Assembly: GCA_032207245.1 (NCBI GenBank)
Contig: CM063503.1
Location: forward strand, 61,986,340-62,050,339
Direction of reading: 5' to 3'
Source of the DNA: Pardosa pseudoannulata
Lineage: Eukaryota; Arthropoda; Arachnida; Araneae; Lycosidae
Length of the DNA stretch: 64,000 nucleotides
Made by a program: the position numbers and the translations under genes
Shown: positions 11,370 to 23,272 of the stretch, in pieces
Layout: each line of letters begins with the position of its first letter
Numbering within the stretch: position 1 is the stretch's first letter
The notes under the pieces: model-generated
What the model was told of the DNA's origin: nothing
What the model saw: only the letters and a program-made list of their open reading frames with translations
Databases searched by the model: none

Positions 11370-14300
11370 TTATGGTTTTATGTTTAAACTTATCAAAATT
11401 ACTTTTAACAGTGCAAGAAGGTAATATGTTAATAATACTATTATTTTGTTTTCTCATTTTCAATCACAGGATAATTATTCCAGAAAAATATTTGATCCAT
11501 GTTATGTGAGAGTTACAAATGTGATTTTGTATTTTTGATTAATAATAGTCAGCTTCATGTTTATGTTACTTTCTAAAGTTTTTCATTTGTTACCTATGGA
11601 GTATTTAAAATAAGATAAATTCTTAAATAATTGTTCATTACCTATTTTGTTAAAGTAATACTCATTCATTCTTGTAGATAAAGTGATCAGTGTATCAGGG
11701 GTGTTGGAAGAAACTTTTTGTTATGGAAGGGATCTCCCATTTCAACTCTTTATCTTAAAATGAGAACAATAATCCTTATATACATAAGTATACAGTATTT
11801 CTTATGGGATGGAAGTTAGAATTTTCCTATCCCCTCCTTGGTGTGTTGTTGACTACTAATATAATATAATATAAAGTAAAAGCTAATAACTTGTTTTACT
11901 TAAAGATTTTTAATTTTTATTGAAGCTAATTCCACATAATTTTAGCTGTGAAATATGACTTAAATTTCTTGCATTTGTAGGAAGTGTTTTTCCATTTTAT
12001 TATTGCATTTAGATCACAAAGTCTTTATACTAAGAAGTGTTCATTTTAACCCTTTTATCACCATGTAAATCTCTAACCTATCCAATAATTGATGTTATTT
12101 TCATAGTGGACATAGAATTTATATGAAATGATGATACAGAATTTTAATACTAGAAATAGTTTTCTCATAAAGATGCAAAATAATTTACAATATTTGTAAG
12201 AAATATTTTTTTTTGTGGAAAATATATTTTTTTGCCAGTAAAATTTTTTGTCTTAAATTATTTTTCATGTCTTAAATATTGTATTTTAATATTTGAAGCA
12301 ATAATTTTAAATTCAGGGTTGTTGAGATACAAAGGGTGGGCATTACAAAGATCTCCCTTATTTGTAAAATTAAATTATAATATTTTTAAAGAGAAAAGTG
12401 GTAATATCAGAATGTATTGTAGAACTGTAAATCAATTTACTAAAAATTTATTACTAATAGTTTGATGTAGTTTTTATGGCTATGTTAATGAAATATTGCT
12501 GGATAATGATTAGTGAAAGATTAACTTTTTACATGCTGCTTTATGATCCAGGAATAAGATATACAATTAGTTCATGACAGTCACGTTGAAATATATCCAC
12601 AAAAAACTGTAAAACAATAAAAGAAATTATCATATTTTTTTTTTTCTCTGATTTCCTGGATGTTTCACTTTTGGAACATTGGCTTGTAATGCTATCTTTT
12701 CTCTTCTACTTTTGCTTCATGAAAAGAAAGTGATATATGATTTATGTTGTTATAAAAGTTTACTTATTAGTTTGATTTGAAATTAATTAAAGTTTAAGTA
12801 AAACTCATTAAAATATTACATGGCTTTTGAAAAAAAAATACTCAATATAATCAATTTTGCCCATACACAATCTTTATTAACTAATAATAGATAATATGAA
12901 TAAGTATGATGTTAATGTTAAACAGCCTACTAAAAATATAAAATATTTTACCCCTAAGAAGTCCAGTTTCAAGTAGTAACTCATCAAATTTGCAACATAC
13001 TAAAACACTAATATTTTTAGTCAATTTTTAACAGTTTTTTTCAGTGTTCATGATGTTGTGAGAAGCAGTTTACGAAAGCCTCTTAAAAAAATAATAAATA
13101 AAAAAATACATGCCTTTAGTGGGTTTTTATTTTATTTATTTTGTACAGTACATAACATAGTACATACAGTGGGCAGCCATTGCAATGATGCGACTAGGAC
13201 CAGTTTTGGGCTGTTAGCTGCCTGTGTGCTAGATAATATTTGGCTGCCCACTGTCCCTGCATGGAAGATAGTTTTTTGGCCATCCTTATCAATGTGTATA
13301 CTTAGTAGATATTCTGTAAAGAAAAGTCTTCAATTTATTTTATATATATCTTCTATATATAAGTTGTCTTAGAAATTTGGGGTGCCTGTGTGTATACATA
13401 CACTGCATACCTACTTGCTTTGATCCTGGATGTGACTATATTATGCATATCAGATTTTCTAGCAGACTTCCTATTTTGGATAAGGTGCCCAGATTATCAT
13501 GAATTTTTGGCTTTGTGTAAAGCAGATTTAAATGTAATTTCTTGTCTGAAATTTAGATGAATCATGAAATGTTTTTGTAAATTAGTGAAACACTACTCAA
13601 GCCACCACTTTAATGAAAGTGTTTCGAAATAAATTCCAGTACCGTTTTCTGCTGCAAAACTGGCTGACATCTTTCACCAAGAAGTCAGTCCAACAGATTT
13701 ACTCCATCCATTCCTTTGTTATATAAAGCTGAACCCTGGCCAATTGGTTAGGGCGCTGATCGTCGGTACCAGAGTTCGTGGGTTCGAATCCCACTGTGGC
13801 ATGGATGTTCGTAGCTGTTCGGAATCGGCTTTAAACAGTAGTCCCAGTCTCATTAGCCCTCGTGTGCAAAACAGTAGACCGTAGCGCTCCAAACCAAACC
13901 TTTGTTATGTAATGTAAGGTTGAAAAACTTTTTTTTTCTTGGATATATCTTTCTATTCTTTTTAAATGTTTGGGAGTAATAAAAGTAGATTAATTAGTTG
14001 TGACAGAACTATCATTCTAATAGAAATATAAATTAATCACATTTATATAAAATACTATACTATATCTGGATACATCCCCTTATCATTTTACATCCTTTTC
14101 AGAACAATGAATTTCATACATATCCTAGTGACAATTATTTACAGGATTTTTAAGCAATGTTTTTGGAACTTACACAAAAGTTCCTTATATATTTAGCTAA
14201 AAAATTATAAACTTTCTATTCTGATTGCATTCATACATGTGTATTAAACATTATTTTAGCAAACCTTCTCATCTTTGTCCAATATTTTTAAATTTGATTT

Positions 14301-17300
14301 CAGGATATTGTGTATAATTTCATTTGTCATGCTTTCTGAAAATAGGATTCTTTTATACTGTGCAAGTTAGGAGCAAAGGACAAAAGGTGAAATTTGGGAT
14401 TGTTTACATTGGAACCTTAATTTCTCCACGAGTTTATGTGCTGTCCTGATAAAAATGAACACTGATTATTACAAGAAGCCTCCTAATTATGTACTAAATT
14501 TTCACCTTTTTTCAGTAATTCATTTTAAGGGGGTTATTCAAAACACATTCATTTTTCTTCAATTTCTTTATGTTCTCCAAAAGGGTTTTAGGAAATATGT
14601 CTACCATTCTCTTTACACAACCAAGGTTTCAGCTTAATTCCTCATGTATTTTTCTAGATATTTAACAAAATATTTAAAATTGCAAGTCACCTGTCATCAG
14701 TGGTCATATAGTGTATTATTCTGTTTTTAAAGGTATACTTTTCTTTATAATCATAAATCAAAATATCAGTTATAACAATTTTCTTCCCCTCCCCCATTTT
14801 TTTTTTTTAAATTTAAACACATACTTTAATTTTTAGCTCATGCAGTTAATTTTCTTTTCTTAATATGACATTTTCAGGAGATTTGATGTATAGTTAATTT
14901 TAGCAATAGTTTAAAGCTTTTAATAATCTGTGTGTCATAGCTGATCAGTATTGAAGGTAATGCTTGTAACATTTATTTTCAATTTTGCAGGAGCTGCAAG
15001 ATATAAGGAAGTCTGGTATGAAATCTTTTCGGGAAGTACAGGTTGATGATGCAAATATCCTCACTTGGCAAGGATTGATTGTGCCGGTAATGATTCAGTA
15101 TTACTTATTCAGATATTCTAAAAAATATTCCCATACTTCAGTAGGTTTAATTATTATTTTAGTTATTCTGAACTCAACTGAAAGTTTAGTAGAATATAAA
15201 GTATTTTCTATTTTTCTTCTCTCTCTCTCTTTTTTTTTAAGGAGTGTTATTCTTACAAAAGTAAGATTTTCAGTACAAGATTATAAATTTATTTTATTAA
15301 GTCATATCACCAATTGTTTCCTTATATTTAGGGTTCTTATATATAGAAATTTTTAATTTTGAGATTTATATTACTTATTTTTATATATATTTTTAATGAA
15401 ACTGGTATTGCTGTAATAAAAATTCAATTAGAATATTTTAGAAGTAAATTTATTTTATGAGATAGGATAAGAAATGTTAAAGGTCTAGCCACCATAAAGA
15501 TTGCTTGATTTAAAAGTGGTAATATGTGAAAATATATTAACTTTGTTTTCCACGTCCAAAATTACCTCTTTTATTTTTTAAATGTTTTTCTGAAATATAA
15601 ATAGTATTTTAAATGTTTTCTGGTAGTGTTAGTAATCTTTTTTTTAGTATATAATATTAATTTTAAAACATCTTTGGTATACTGCATTTTAGAAGGTCAA
15701 GCATTGCCTGTTCAGTTTATTCACATTGTATACATAAGAGATATAGAATAAAGGTTGTATAGCTCAAAGTATAAATAAGTTGCTAGAGTATTTTTGAAAA
15801 ATATTTTATAAGAAGTAATAAACTAGGCAAGCTCATTTTGTTTCTCACAAAAGAGGATTTATTTTATCACTCCAATTATATGTGCTCATCTCTTTGAACT
15901 TTCTTGATGTCATCTTGTAAGGTTTGAGGTAGGATATTGTCAGTGGTATAACTAATTATGAAAATGATGACTGAAGGATACCAGATAATCTAGATCAGTG
16001 TGGTTTCTAATCTTTTATTCCTACAGATCTTTTCTCATAGCAAATACCTTGTCATGAACACCCAAATAAAATAAATCTATACAACTACAGAATTGTTATG
16101 TAATTGACTTAAAAAATTGATTGAATATGCTATATGAGGATGGGCTACAATGGAAAGCTACATCACATGCCCAATTGATGATTAAAATGGAACATTTTTC
16201 ATCTCAGACTTTTCATGTTTGGGATACATACCTTTTGTTAATTTTTGTTGTGATGTCTACAGAAGTTGAAACAGGTTTTGGTTCCTTCATGTTGTAAATA
16301 ATATACAGGAAGGTCTTTGATGTGTTTTCTATAAGACATAATAATGCTATGTTTATTTTGAATGAATTCTAAACCTAAACTATAAGTTACCCATATCCTT
16401 CATTTTAAATGATTTAGAAAAATTGTCACAAATATTTTTGTAATTTTCTTGAGTATTTGTTTTCCAACCAAGTTGTCTACATAGATAATAATGATAGCTT
16501 CTGTAGGATTAATTTTCTTGTGATATACACATTTATCTGTAATTTTTCATCTTTCTTATATCATTGGGAACCAGATTGTTTTAAATAATGAAGAGATTTA
16601 TTAACAAACTTTATCTGTATTACTTTTTTTTTACCTTCAAAACATTCCAGTATTTTCATATATATTTCTTCCTCTAGATCTCCATTGATATAGACCATTA
16701 TAAAATCTGATTAGTAGGCTGGTAAATTACTTTAAATGAGCCACAGTAGCTTAGTTGGTAAAGGGATTGATCTTATGATCGGAAGGTTACATGTTCAAGG
16801 CTCGAGGCATTCAAAGATCCTCCATGTTCATTAATGGTGTCTGGGGCATGTAAAATAGGTTTGTGTCCTCCAATGTCCTCCAAGTTCACAAATAGTACCT
16901 TTGGAGGTAGCAGGCCAAGCCTGGGGGTTTTCTGCATGGTTTCTTTTAAATTACAAGCACTCACTTTGTATTTTCCTAGGGAGTGATATTGGCTGCTTAT
17001 ATGGTGCTCTCATAATAAAATGGCCAACAGAACTTATGGCATTATATAGGCCATTGGTGGCCAACCTGACCCACATGTGGCTCTTTGAAGGAATATTTGT
17101 GACTCAATAAATGTACCTGAGTTCCATTTTCATTTTTGTGTTATTATATTTTAAAAAATTATTACAACTGATGGAGCTCCGACAATGCTGGATAAAAACA
17201 TTGGTCTTATTGGGCTTTTAAGAGATGATTCTCAAATTTCACAATTAATATCAATTCACTGCATAATTTAATGAGAACATCTCATTAAAAAATATTTAAA

Positions 17301-20300
17301 ATATCCTGATGTTATAAAAACAGTGTAAAACATTGTAAATTACATTCACCCCAATAAAAAATATCATCAAGAATTAAAAATTTTTTTTGAAAAGTTAAAG
17401 GACGAAGAACTTTAAAATGATATTCAATATAATTTCTGTAAAAAAAAATTCTTTTAATTACTTTTTTGCATACCTTTAAAATTGCGACTCATGAAAAATT
17501 TCAAATTTTGAAAAATGGCTGGGACTATCAAGGAGCTTAGCCACCCCTGGTTTAGGCAATTGCTTAACAGGCAAGTGTCTCTGCTTTATTAACATGTTCA
17601 CTGCCATGAGGGTCATTTGTAACCCCCACAAAAAAACTGCTTCAAACATGATTTTATAACTCATTTTATTTGCTGCAAATAATATTTCAGCATAATATGC
17701 ATTGCATAATGAAAGGTTCTCGTTGGTACCTTAGGTAAACCATCAAAAATGCATCTGGCAGTCAATGTGTTAAAATAATATTTTTAACAGCTTTAAGCAA
17801 CAACAGTTCTAATAGAACTTGAACCTGCATCTGGTGAATAGTTTTCATAATAATCAATACTGGGACTGGGTGTTGGAGGAGATTCTTTGACTTTGTTTGC
17901 TTAGCTGTCATGCCAAACTTTTTCCAGTGTTATTTAAGAACATACAATTAGACCAGAGTTCTAAATATTTCAAAATGTGTTATGAATAGCTCCAAATATA
18001 GGAGTGGCATAACAAGGCTTCAGTTCAAAATACATTGCTCAAATTACTAGAATTCAACATAACTTTTATTTGATTTGCTGCAGTATAGTTATGTTCTGCT
18101 GTAGAGAGTAAATTTTTTTTTTCTCATTTTTTATGGTCTGTTCATTTGAAAATTGTGTGCAGTGGTTTTAAAAACAGCTTATAGATCATTATGAAACAAC
18201 TCTTGGACTTAATTGAAAGATCATTAACCACTACACTCACGGCCCTGATCTAGACTTTCAAAAGTTCATTTTTTCTTATCTTTGGCATTTCTGGATAGAA
18301 AAGAATGTTTGACTGACAGTGACAAACAGTGCCCCAAAACGGTGGCATAAAACTTTTTTAAGGAAGTCAATTATGTCAAAAACTTGTTTGATATACAATA
18401 ACGAATTTATAAAATTTTTCAGAAGTGTATTACCTTTTGGAAATTTAAAATATTAAGTATTCTTATAATCAATACCCATTCTAGCATACTGGCTTTAGAT
18501 ATGAACTTATTGTATTTATATTGTTAGTTGTTACAGAACATTGAGATAATCTTTTATAAGCTCAAGAATTAAAGTTTGGTTGAAAAGAAAAATTAATTTT
18601 GAATAATGAAGAGGTTCTCTTTCTAGGTTCATTTTAAAAAGTGCTTTTTTTATTTTTTTCTACTTCTGAATAACTTATTAAATTATTATCTTTTGAAATA
18701 GAAGATGCATAAATTTGAATAGTGTTGTACTATATATATATTCTAATTGAAATTTTAATGGTTTAACGTTAAAATTTCAAAATCAATATTTTCCACTTAT
18801 CTTGAAATTCTTTTTTAGGGACATTTAACATTTATTTAAACATTTTTATTCATGGTAAATCTTAGTGATTTATTTTATATCAATTTCTTAATTTTATAGG
18901 ATAATGCGCCATATAACAAGGGAGCATTTCGTATTGAAATAAATTTTCCTGCTGAGTATCCCTTTAAGCCTCCCAAAATTACATTTAGAACAAAGATTTA
19001 TCATCCTAACATAGATGAAAAAGGACAAGTTTGTTTACCAATTATCAGTACTGAGAACTGGAAACCTGCTACAAAAACTGATCAGGGTATGTGGATACTT
19101 TAATATTGTTCTCTGTTTAAAATAACTGTAGGTGTTTAATGTTTTTATACAAATTATTTATTTTTTTGTAGTTTATATTCTCTATCACTCTTTTTCATGG
19201 TATTTCTCTTCCTTTGGTTAGTTGCTTTTTTTATTTAATCTCTAGAACAAACTGTACATCTCTAGATTTTTTTTTTTTTTTTTTGTTACAATCTGGTTAC
19301 ATAGTGGGAATACAGATCTTAAGTAATAGATTATGAAGATTTTATTGGGAAATTTATTTTTGTTTCTATTTTTATTTTAAATATTTAGTTAAGAAAATGG
19401 TATTTCATTTTCTAAATATGACTAATTGTGAAAACTGTGTCTAAATCAAAATTTATTTTTTGTAAAATACAAAAACAGTTATTGACACACAAACAAAAGA
19501 AATCTTTTAATCATAGGTTAGGAGGGAGGATGTACTTTGACAGTTAAAAATAAAAAGTGTGTTATATTGGTTAAATTTGTCAGAGCACCTTAGCTGTTTT
19601 AATGGCTAACTAGTTATAAAAATGCTTTTAACTTGATGACATAATCACTGAAACTAGAACATCTCTTAAAGTTGATTAACTGGATGCAGTTCAAATTAAG
19701 AGTGTTTAAAAGCTTCTGAGCAGACAACATGTGAGAAATATGGCTAAAAAAATCAGTTAATAAAGACTTTGAAATTTTTTTTTTAAATTTATTAACACAT
19801 TATAAATTTCTGTACTACTGCTCAAGTAATCAAGCTTTACCAGAGTATTTCCTACAAAAAATTGATACCATATGTATGAAATATTTTTATAAAACAAAGG
19901 GCATGTTGAAATTTTTCCATGGGGAGTATTTAGCTTGAAACAGAATTGTATTTTCTTGAAAAAATTTTTATGAAGAAGGCTTGAATAACTTCCAGATTTA
20001 TACTGAAAAATAAACTGCCAAATGTTACTCAAGACAAAAATCTAATATTAAGCTTTTGGCACTAGATCATCTGCTTCTCTTTATTGAAGCAGGGGAAAAT
20101 GTCTTTTCAAATTAGAGTTGGTTTTCAAATTTTACTGACTGTTAGAATCTCCAACATTAGTAATGAAAGATCTGTTAGCAAATTATAACTCATCTTTTCT
20201 TTTTTGAGATCATTCATAGCCTATTAAAGATTCCCACATCTGTTTTGCTAAATGTGAAGCAGAAGCCTACATGCATTTTAGTAATTATATTTAAAACATT

Positions 20301-21021
20301 ACTCATCATTTTCCTTTTTCTTTGCATTACCTTTATTTATAAATTATTATAGTATATCAAATGTTGAAGTTTTTGCAATGATATTTTTGAATAATATTTT
20401 AGAATTATTCTTAAACTACTATTGTTGTCTTATTTATTTTATTTCAATTTATTTTTATAAATTACATTGAAACTATATGTTAAAGAATTCATATTATTTA
20501 AAATAAATTATTAAATTATAATGTATTTAAAATGTAATTTAAGAGCTATTTAAAAAAAATCACTTCTCTGCATTTTGACAAAGTAAAATAGTAAAGTGTG
20601 TGAATCTTTAGTTGTCTATAAGTGCTCAAATCTGTAGCAATACCTCTGCTGGCAAAAGAAAATATTTCAGCTCATTGACCAGTATTAAAGGTTTTTTAAG
20701 TAATGGAGTAATGATCAAAGTTATGAATAGGATATGCTGTTCCTATGAGTTTGAAAATTTGTATTTAAATTGACTTAAATAACATTTTGATTTTTCATTT
20801 GTGTGAAACTTTTTATCTATTAATTTATTGTTGATATGATTTGAAAAAAAATATTTTTTTTTTTAGTTATACAAGCTTTAGTTGCTTTAGTGAATGATCC
20901 AGAACCGGAACATCCTTTACGGGCTGACTTGGCTGAAGAATACAGTAAAGACCGAAAGAAATTTTTCAAAAATGCAGAAGAATTCACAAAAAAGTTTTCG
21001 GAAAAAAGACCACCTGATTAA
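9275..21021 (+). CDS. UBE2L3: Ubiquitin-conjugating enzyme E2 L3 (UbcH7 type), four coding exons
   Basis: Joining 9275-9301, 14991-15086, 18900-19086 and 20867-21021 gives 154 residues, the length of human UBE2L3. The UBC fold is complete: N-terminal helix MAATRRLQK, the [13 protein letters not shown] strand, the HPN motif at 76-78, catalytic Cys86 in GQVCLP, and the C-terminal helices ending in EKRPPD. Phe63, Lys96 and Pro97, which contact HECT and RING-in-between-RING ligases, are present, as are Pro88 and His119, which confine this E2 to transfer onto cysteine. In the cell it accepts ubiquitin from E1 and passes it to parkin/ariadne-type and HECT ligases. Residues 17 (Ser) and 137 (Phe) replace human cysteines, leaving Cys86 as the only cysteine. 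All splice sites are GT-AG with phases 0, 0 and 1. No other E2 family member fits better. Confidence 0.98.
9777..10090 (+). repeat. Diverged direct repeat, intron 1 copy (partner at 8244-8540)
   Basis: This is the second copy of the repeat described at 8244, in the same orientation, starting about 475 bases after the first exon. Shared words include AATTTGAATC, CAGCGGTGAT and ACTAAATAATATCTCT. Confidence 0.75.
11321..11369. repeat. (TA)n microsatellite in UBE2L3 intron 1
   Basis: Nearly pure alternating TA with one interruption at about 11345. Confidence 0.95.
13167..13253. repeat. Short element with inverted ends CAGTGGGCAGCCA
   Basis: CAGTGGGCAGCCA at the left is matched by TGGCTGCCCACTG at the right, enclosing about 60 bases. 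This could be a very small MITE. No target-site duplication is clear, so a chance or hairpin origin remains possible. Confidence 0.45.
13727..13898 (+). mobile_element. tRNA-derived SINE (family A) with target-site duplications
   Basis: The pol III promoter is visible: A box TGGCCAATTGG and B box GGTTCGAATCC inside a tRNA-like head, then a body with AATCGGCTTTAAACAGTA and an end CGCTCCAAACCAAACC shared with other copies in the window. Fourteen-base flanks CCTTTGTTATATAA and CCTTTGTTATGTAA match at 13 positions, the mark of target-primed insertion. It sits in UBE2L3 intron 1 in the gene's orientation. Confidence 0.88.
14991..15086 (+). CDS. UBE2L3: UBE2L3 coding exon 2
   Basis: The exon follows AATTTTGCAG and ends before GTAATG. 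It encodes 32 residues from [11 protein letters not shown] to TWQGLIVP (phase 0 at both sides). The open frame continues into the intron, which explains a longer apparent reading frame here; the splice joint to exon 3 is needed for the conserved [15 protein letters not shown] sequence. Confidence 0.97.
16738..16945 (+). mobile_element. tRNA-derived SINE (family B)
   Basis: The tRNA-like head TAGCTTAGTTGGTAAAGGG leads into a body with TCAAAGATCC, GTTCATTAATGG, GGGGCA and GGAGGTAGCAGGCCAAGCCT. The same order occurs at 33996-34215 and 40308-40530. It lies in UBE2L3 intron 2, and the end is approximate. Confidence 0.75.
17052..17549 (+). mobile_element. Internally deleted hAT transposon
   Basis: The ends CATTGGTGGCCAA and (other strand) CAGGGGTGGCTAA are inverted copies of a terminus widespread in hAT elements. 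Flanks ATATAGGC and GTTTAGGC agree at 6 of 8 positions, consistent with a decayed 8-bp duplication. The interior codes for a transposase fragment in the same orientation. Confidence 0.75.
17156..17440 (+). pseudogene. hAT transposase fragment (ZBED/SCAND3-like core)
   Basis: Translation gives [22 protein letters not shown] and SIHCII in a row, then two stops exactly where the family has the H-x-E part of its CIIH-E block. It continues as [18 protein letters not shown] and [15 protein letters not shown]. The TTDGAP block is the second catalytic Asp region of hAT transposases. Several stops and missing ends make it inactive. The family match rests on these blocks from memory and would be settled by a profile search. 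Confidence 0.8.
17593..17769. mobile_element. piggyBac-type MITE at TTAA
   Basis: TTAA (17589-17592) is followed by CATGTTCACTGCCA, and the right end reads TGGCAGTCAATGTG before TTAA (17770-17773). The 177-bp element has no coding capacity. Its termini resemble those of the 33340 and 40652 elements (CACTTTGACTGCCA) but differ at several positions, so it is a separate subfamily. Confidence 0.8.
18900..19086 (+). CDS. UBE2L3: UBE2L3 coding exon 3 with the catalytic cysteine
   Basis: Acceptor TTTTATAG, donor GTATGT. The exon encodes 62 residues plus one base (phase 1 to exon 4), including [12 protein letters not shown] and the active-site GQVCLP. Intron 2 before it carries a SINE (16738-16945), a hAT relic (17052-17549) and a piggyBac-type MITE (17593-17769). 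Confidence 0.98.
20867..21021 (+). CDS. UBE2L3: UBE2L3 coding exon 4 and stop
   Basis: Acceptor TTTTTTTTTAG. The split codon G|TT gives Val104. The exon encodes [20 protein letters not shown] and the last helix, with stop TAA at 21019-21021. Intron 3 (19087-20866) is AT-rich and I see nothing recognisable in it. Confidence 0.98.
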
Positions 21022-21930
21022 ATTTTGTATTTGTAGATATTTATCACATAAAATACCCACCTGCTTTCTCATTAGATGCACAGCCAGTTTATAGTTCATA
21101 GTCAAAATTAAATAAATTATTTTGTCTCCTCTTGCTAATGAATGTTAAAGTAGTTCAAAAGTAATTATGTATTCTGAAATTTAAAAGTATTCAATAACTA
21201 GATATTGATGCTTAAATACCTCACACTTTTCAGTGTGTTAGAGCACTGTAGATTTGAATCATTTAAGCAGATATGCATCTTTCATATTATTTGCTGATGT
21301 TCTGATTGCTCACAATATTGATGTAGCTCTGTGTATTATATTTTTTGCTGTGTATTATATTTTGCTCATTGAAGTCTGCATTTGTCAGGTTCAAGATTTT
21401 AATCATGCATCTTGTACAGTGCAGATTTTTAAGTTTGGTCAGAATTTTTTGCCTCAGACCTGTGCCTTCTTGCTACTTACTGCATACCTAGCAACAAATT
21501 TTGTTATTAAAAAAAATTTATTTACCTGCTTAATCTTGTCAGCAAAATTTTACTGAGGCTGTGAATTACACCAAAGCTATGACTTTCTATTTTGATATTT
21601 ATAACTACAATGCTCCTTTTTAAAAAAAAAATTTTATTCATTGCAAATAAACACTCTTTAAATTATCCTAAAGTTCATTTAGTGAGGTACTGATGATGTG
21701 AAGTATTTCAATTTTGTATCCTTTGAGTTTGGGTTATAGATAATTATTTTTTATCTGTACAGAATTTATAAAATATAACTGTATAGTTGTCGGAGAAAAA
21801 TTTATAGATATTTTTCTAAGAATGTGATAGTTTGATTTGCGCCATCAAGCATTGAATCACAGTAACTATATTCAGTATGGATTATGTGTATTTAAATGTA
21901 TTTATGTGAATTTACTTGTAGTGCAATAAA
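21022..21930 (+). other. UBE2L3: UBE2L3 3' untranslated region with candidate poly(A) signals
   Basis: After the stop codon, AATAAA hexamers occur at 21111-21116, 21646-21651 and 21925-21930. The last is followed by an A-rich stretch and would give a 0.9-kb UTR; alternative ends are plausible. An open frame at 21254-21556 inside it has no family likeness. Confidence 0.5.
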
Positions 21931-22927
21931 AAAAAGCTATTGAAATCTGATAATTTTAAATGTTTCCTGAAATATATTATTTGTTGTTATTCATTTTATA
22001 AAAGTTTAAGAACAATGCAATGCTGAATTCAAAGGTCTTTGATGGTAATATTATGTGTGAATGGTATGCACAAAAATAGTAGGCTAACTTATTTCTATGT
22101 ATAAAATATTTTGAAAAATTTTAAAAATGTTACATCTGTCTGTAGTAATCTTACATGCACAAATTAATGCATGTGGCAAACAATTGGTTTGTATATTTTA
22201 CTTTTAGAAAATAATTTTTATGAGCACCTTTGAATATTTTAAATTTAAGCACTGAATATTGCTTATGTTTTAAATCATTATTTTTTAGTCGGAAACAAAA
22301 AATAATACAGGCCAACAATTAAAAATTTTTCTGACTGAATTTTTCTTATTTTTGTGAACACTAAGAGAAAGTATTGAAACCCTGAACTTTGAACTCAGGT
22401 GCAACAGCTTAGATGACAGCTTTGATTGTCTCAACAATCAATCATCTGTGTTTGTAGGGCTCAGGCTAGATCAACTTATGAAATTCAGTTAATCTTGTGA
22501 TTTTTTAGTATGCTTAATTCAAATATATCAATAAAAAAGCTGTGTCACCCACCATTTTGTCACATATTAATGCCATTTTTAAAAAGCATTTTTTTTTTAT
22601 CAATTCAGTGCAGCATCTAAATATATCTTCACAACACAGTTTTTGTGAAAGACAAGCATATGACATGCATAGACTTTTTGTTTATAATCAATTAGGGCCA
22701 TATCTAGGGAGTAGAGACATTGTAGCTTGCAAGAAAATCTAGAGCCTGGAGTGAAGATCATTTTGTCTACGAAATTTGTATACCTGAAAGCATTCTACTG
22801 GTGCATCTAGACATAAAATTATGCCTAATAGCAAAAATGAAAAATATGTTTATTGGGCCTGACATCTGTTCAGATGTCAATTCCAATTTTAAATCAAAAA
22901 GTTCTTGGGGGCTTCGGTATGAATATT
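21931..22927. other. Intergenic sequence before the BEL/Pao element
   Basis: AT-rich. I see no gene, terminal repeat or tandem structure here. Confidence 0.4.
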
Positions 22928-22932
22928 CATGC
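22928..22932. repeat. Target-site duplication CATGC, left copy
   Basis: CATGC directly precedes the 5' LTR and recurs at 25272-25276 directly after the 3' LTR. Five bases is a usual length for BEL/Pao integration. Confidence 0.9.
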
Positions 22933-23092
22933 TGTCGCGAGCTCGGCTGTTTTTTGTTTTCCCGCCGGTGGCAACGCAAAAAGAGTTGGAAAAAGAAAAT
23001 AAAGGTTGCTGATGTTGAAGTTTGTGGTCGAATGTTTAATTTTTTGAATACTAATTTGCTCTCCCAAAGACTATTTTTTAGAGAATAGAACA
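22933..23092 (+). repeat. 5' LTR of the BEL/Pao element
   Basis: Starts TGTCGCGAGCTCGGC and ends GAGAATAGAACA (TG...CA). Compared with the 3' LTR it lacks a GTT triplet near 23008 and one T in a T run, and differs at a few other bases near 22976 and 23080. An ordinary TATA box is not obvious. Confidence 0.93.
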
Positions 23093-23095
23093 TTG

Positions 23096-23113
23096 TGGTG
23101 CCTCACCTCGGGA
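23096..23113 (+). other. Candidate primer-binding site
   Basis: TGGTGCCTCACCTCGGGA starts four bases after the 5' LTR with the TGG expected opposite a tRNA CCA end. I cannot name the tRNA. The spacing and the opening TGGTGCC resemble other BEL/Pao elements. Confidence 0.55.
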
Positions 23114-23272
23114 CCTTTGGATTAGAATTGAACTGTTGATTTGAGAAATTTGAATTGAAATCGAAAGTGTGGGGTGAGTCATTTGAACTTCATTATTTGA
23201 ATTATGATATTCTCGTAATTGATAAATTTGAATTATTATTTGGTTTTGATTGAATATTGAGTTGAATTAGAT

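Noticed and set aside
12048..12070. piggyBac end (TTAACCCTTTTATCACCATG)
   Set aside because: No inverted partner with TTAA is found within several kilobases.
13733..13800. Functional tRNA gene
   Set aside because: A and B boxes are present, but the arms do not fold as a complete tRNA. The same head with the same non-tRNA body recurs and is flanked by target duplications, so it is a SINE.
14985..15356. A 123-residue protein from one continuous frame
   Set aside because: Only 14991-15086 is conserved; the rest is read-through into UBE2L3 intron 2.
20894..21094. Separate small protein overlapping the last UBE2L3 exon
   Set aside because: It is a different frame over a conserved exon and has no likeness to any family.
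21254..21556. A 100-residue open frame after UBE2L3
   Set aside because: It lies in the 3' untranslated region, is rich in codons typical of AT-rich noise and has no neighbours or motifs.
22767..23093. Open frames on both strands across the 5' LTR
   Set aside because: They fall within and beside the LTR and one recurs in the 3' LTR; LTR sequence is not coding here.
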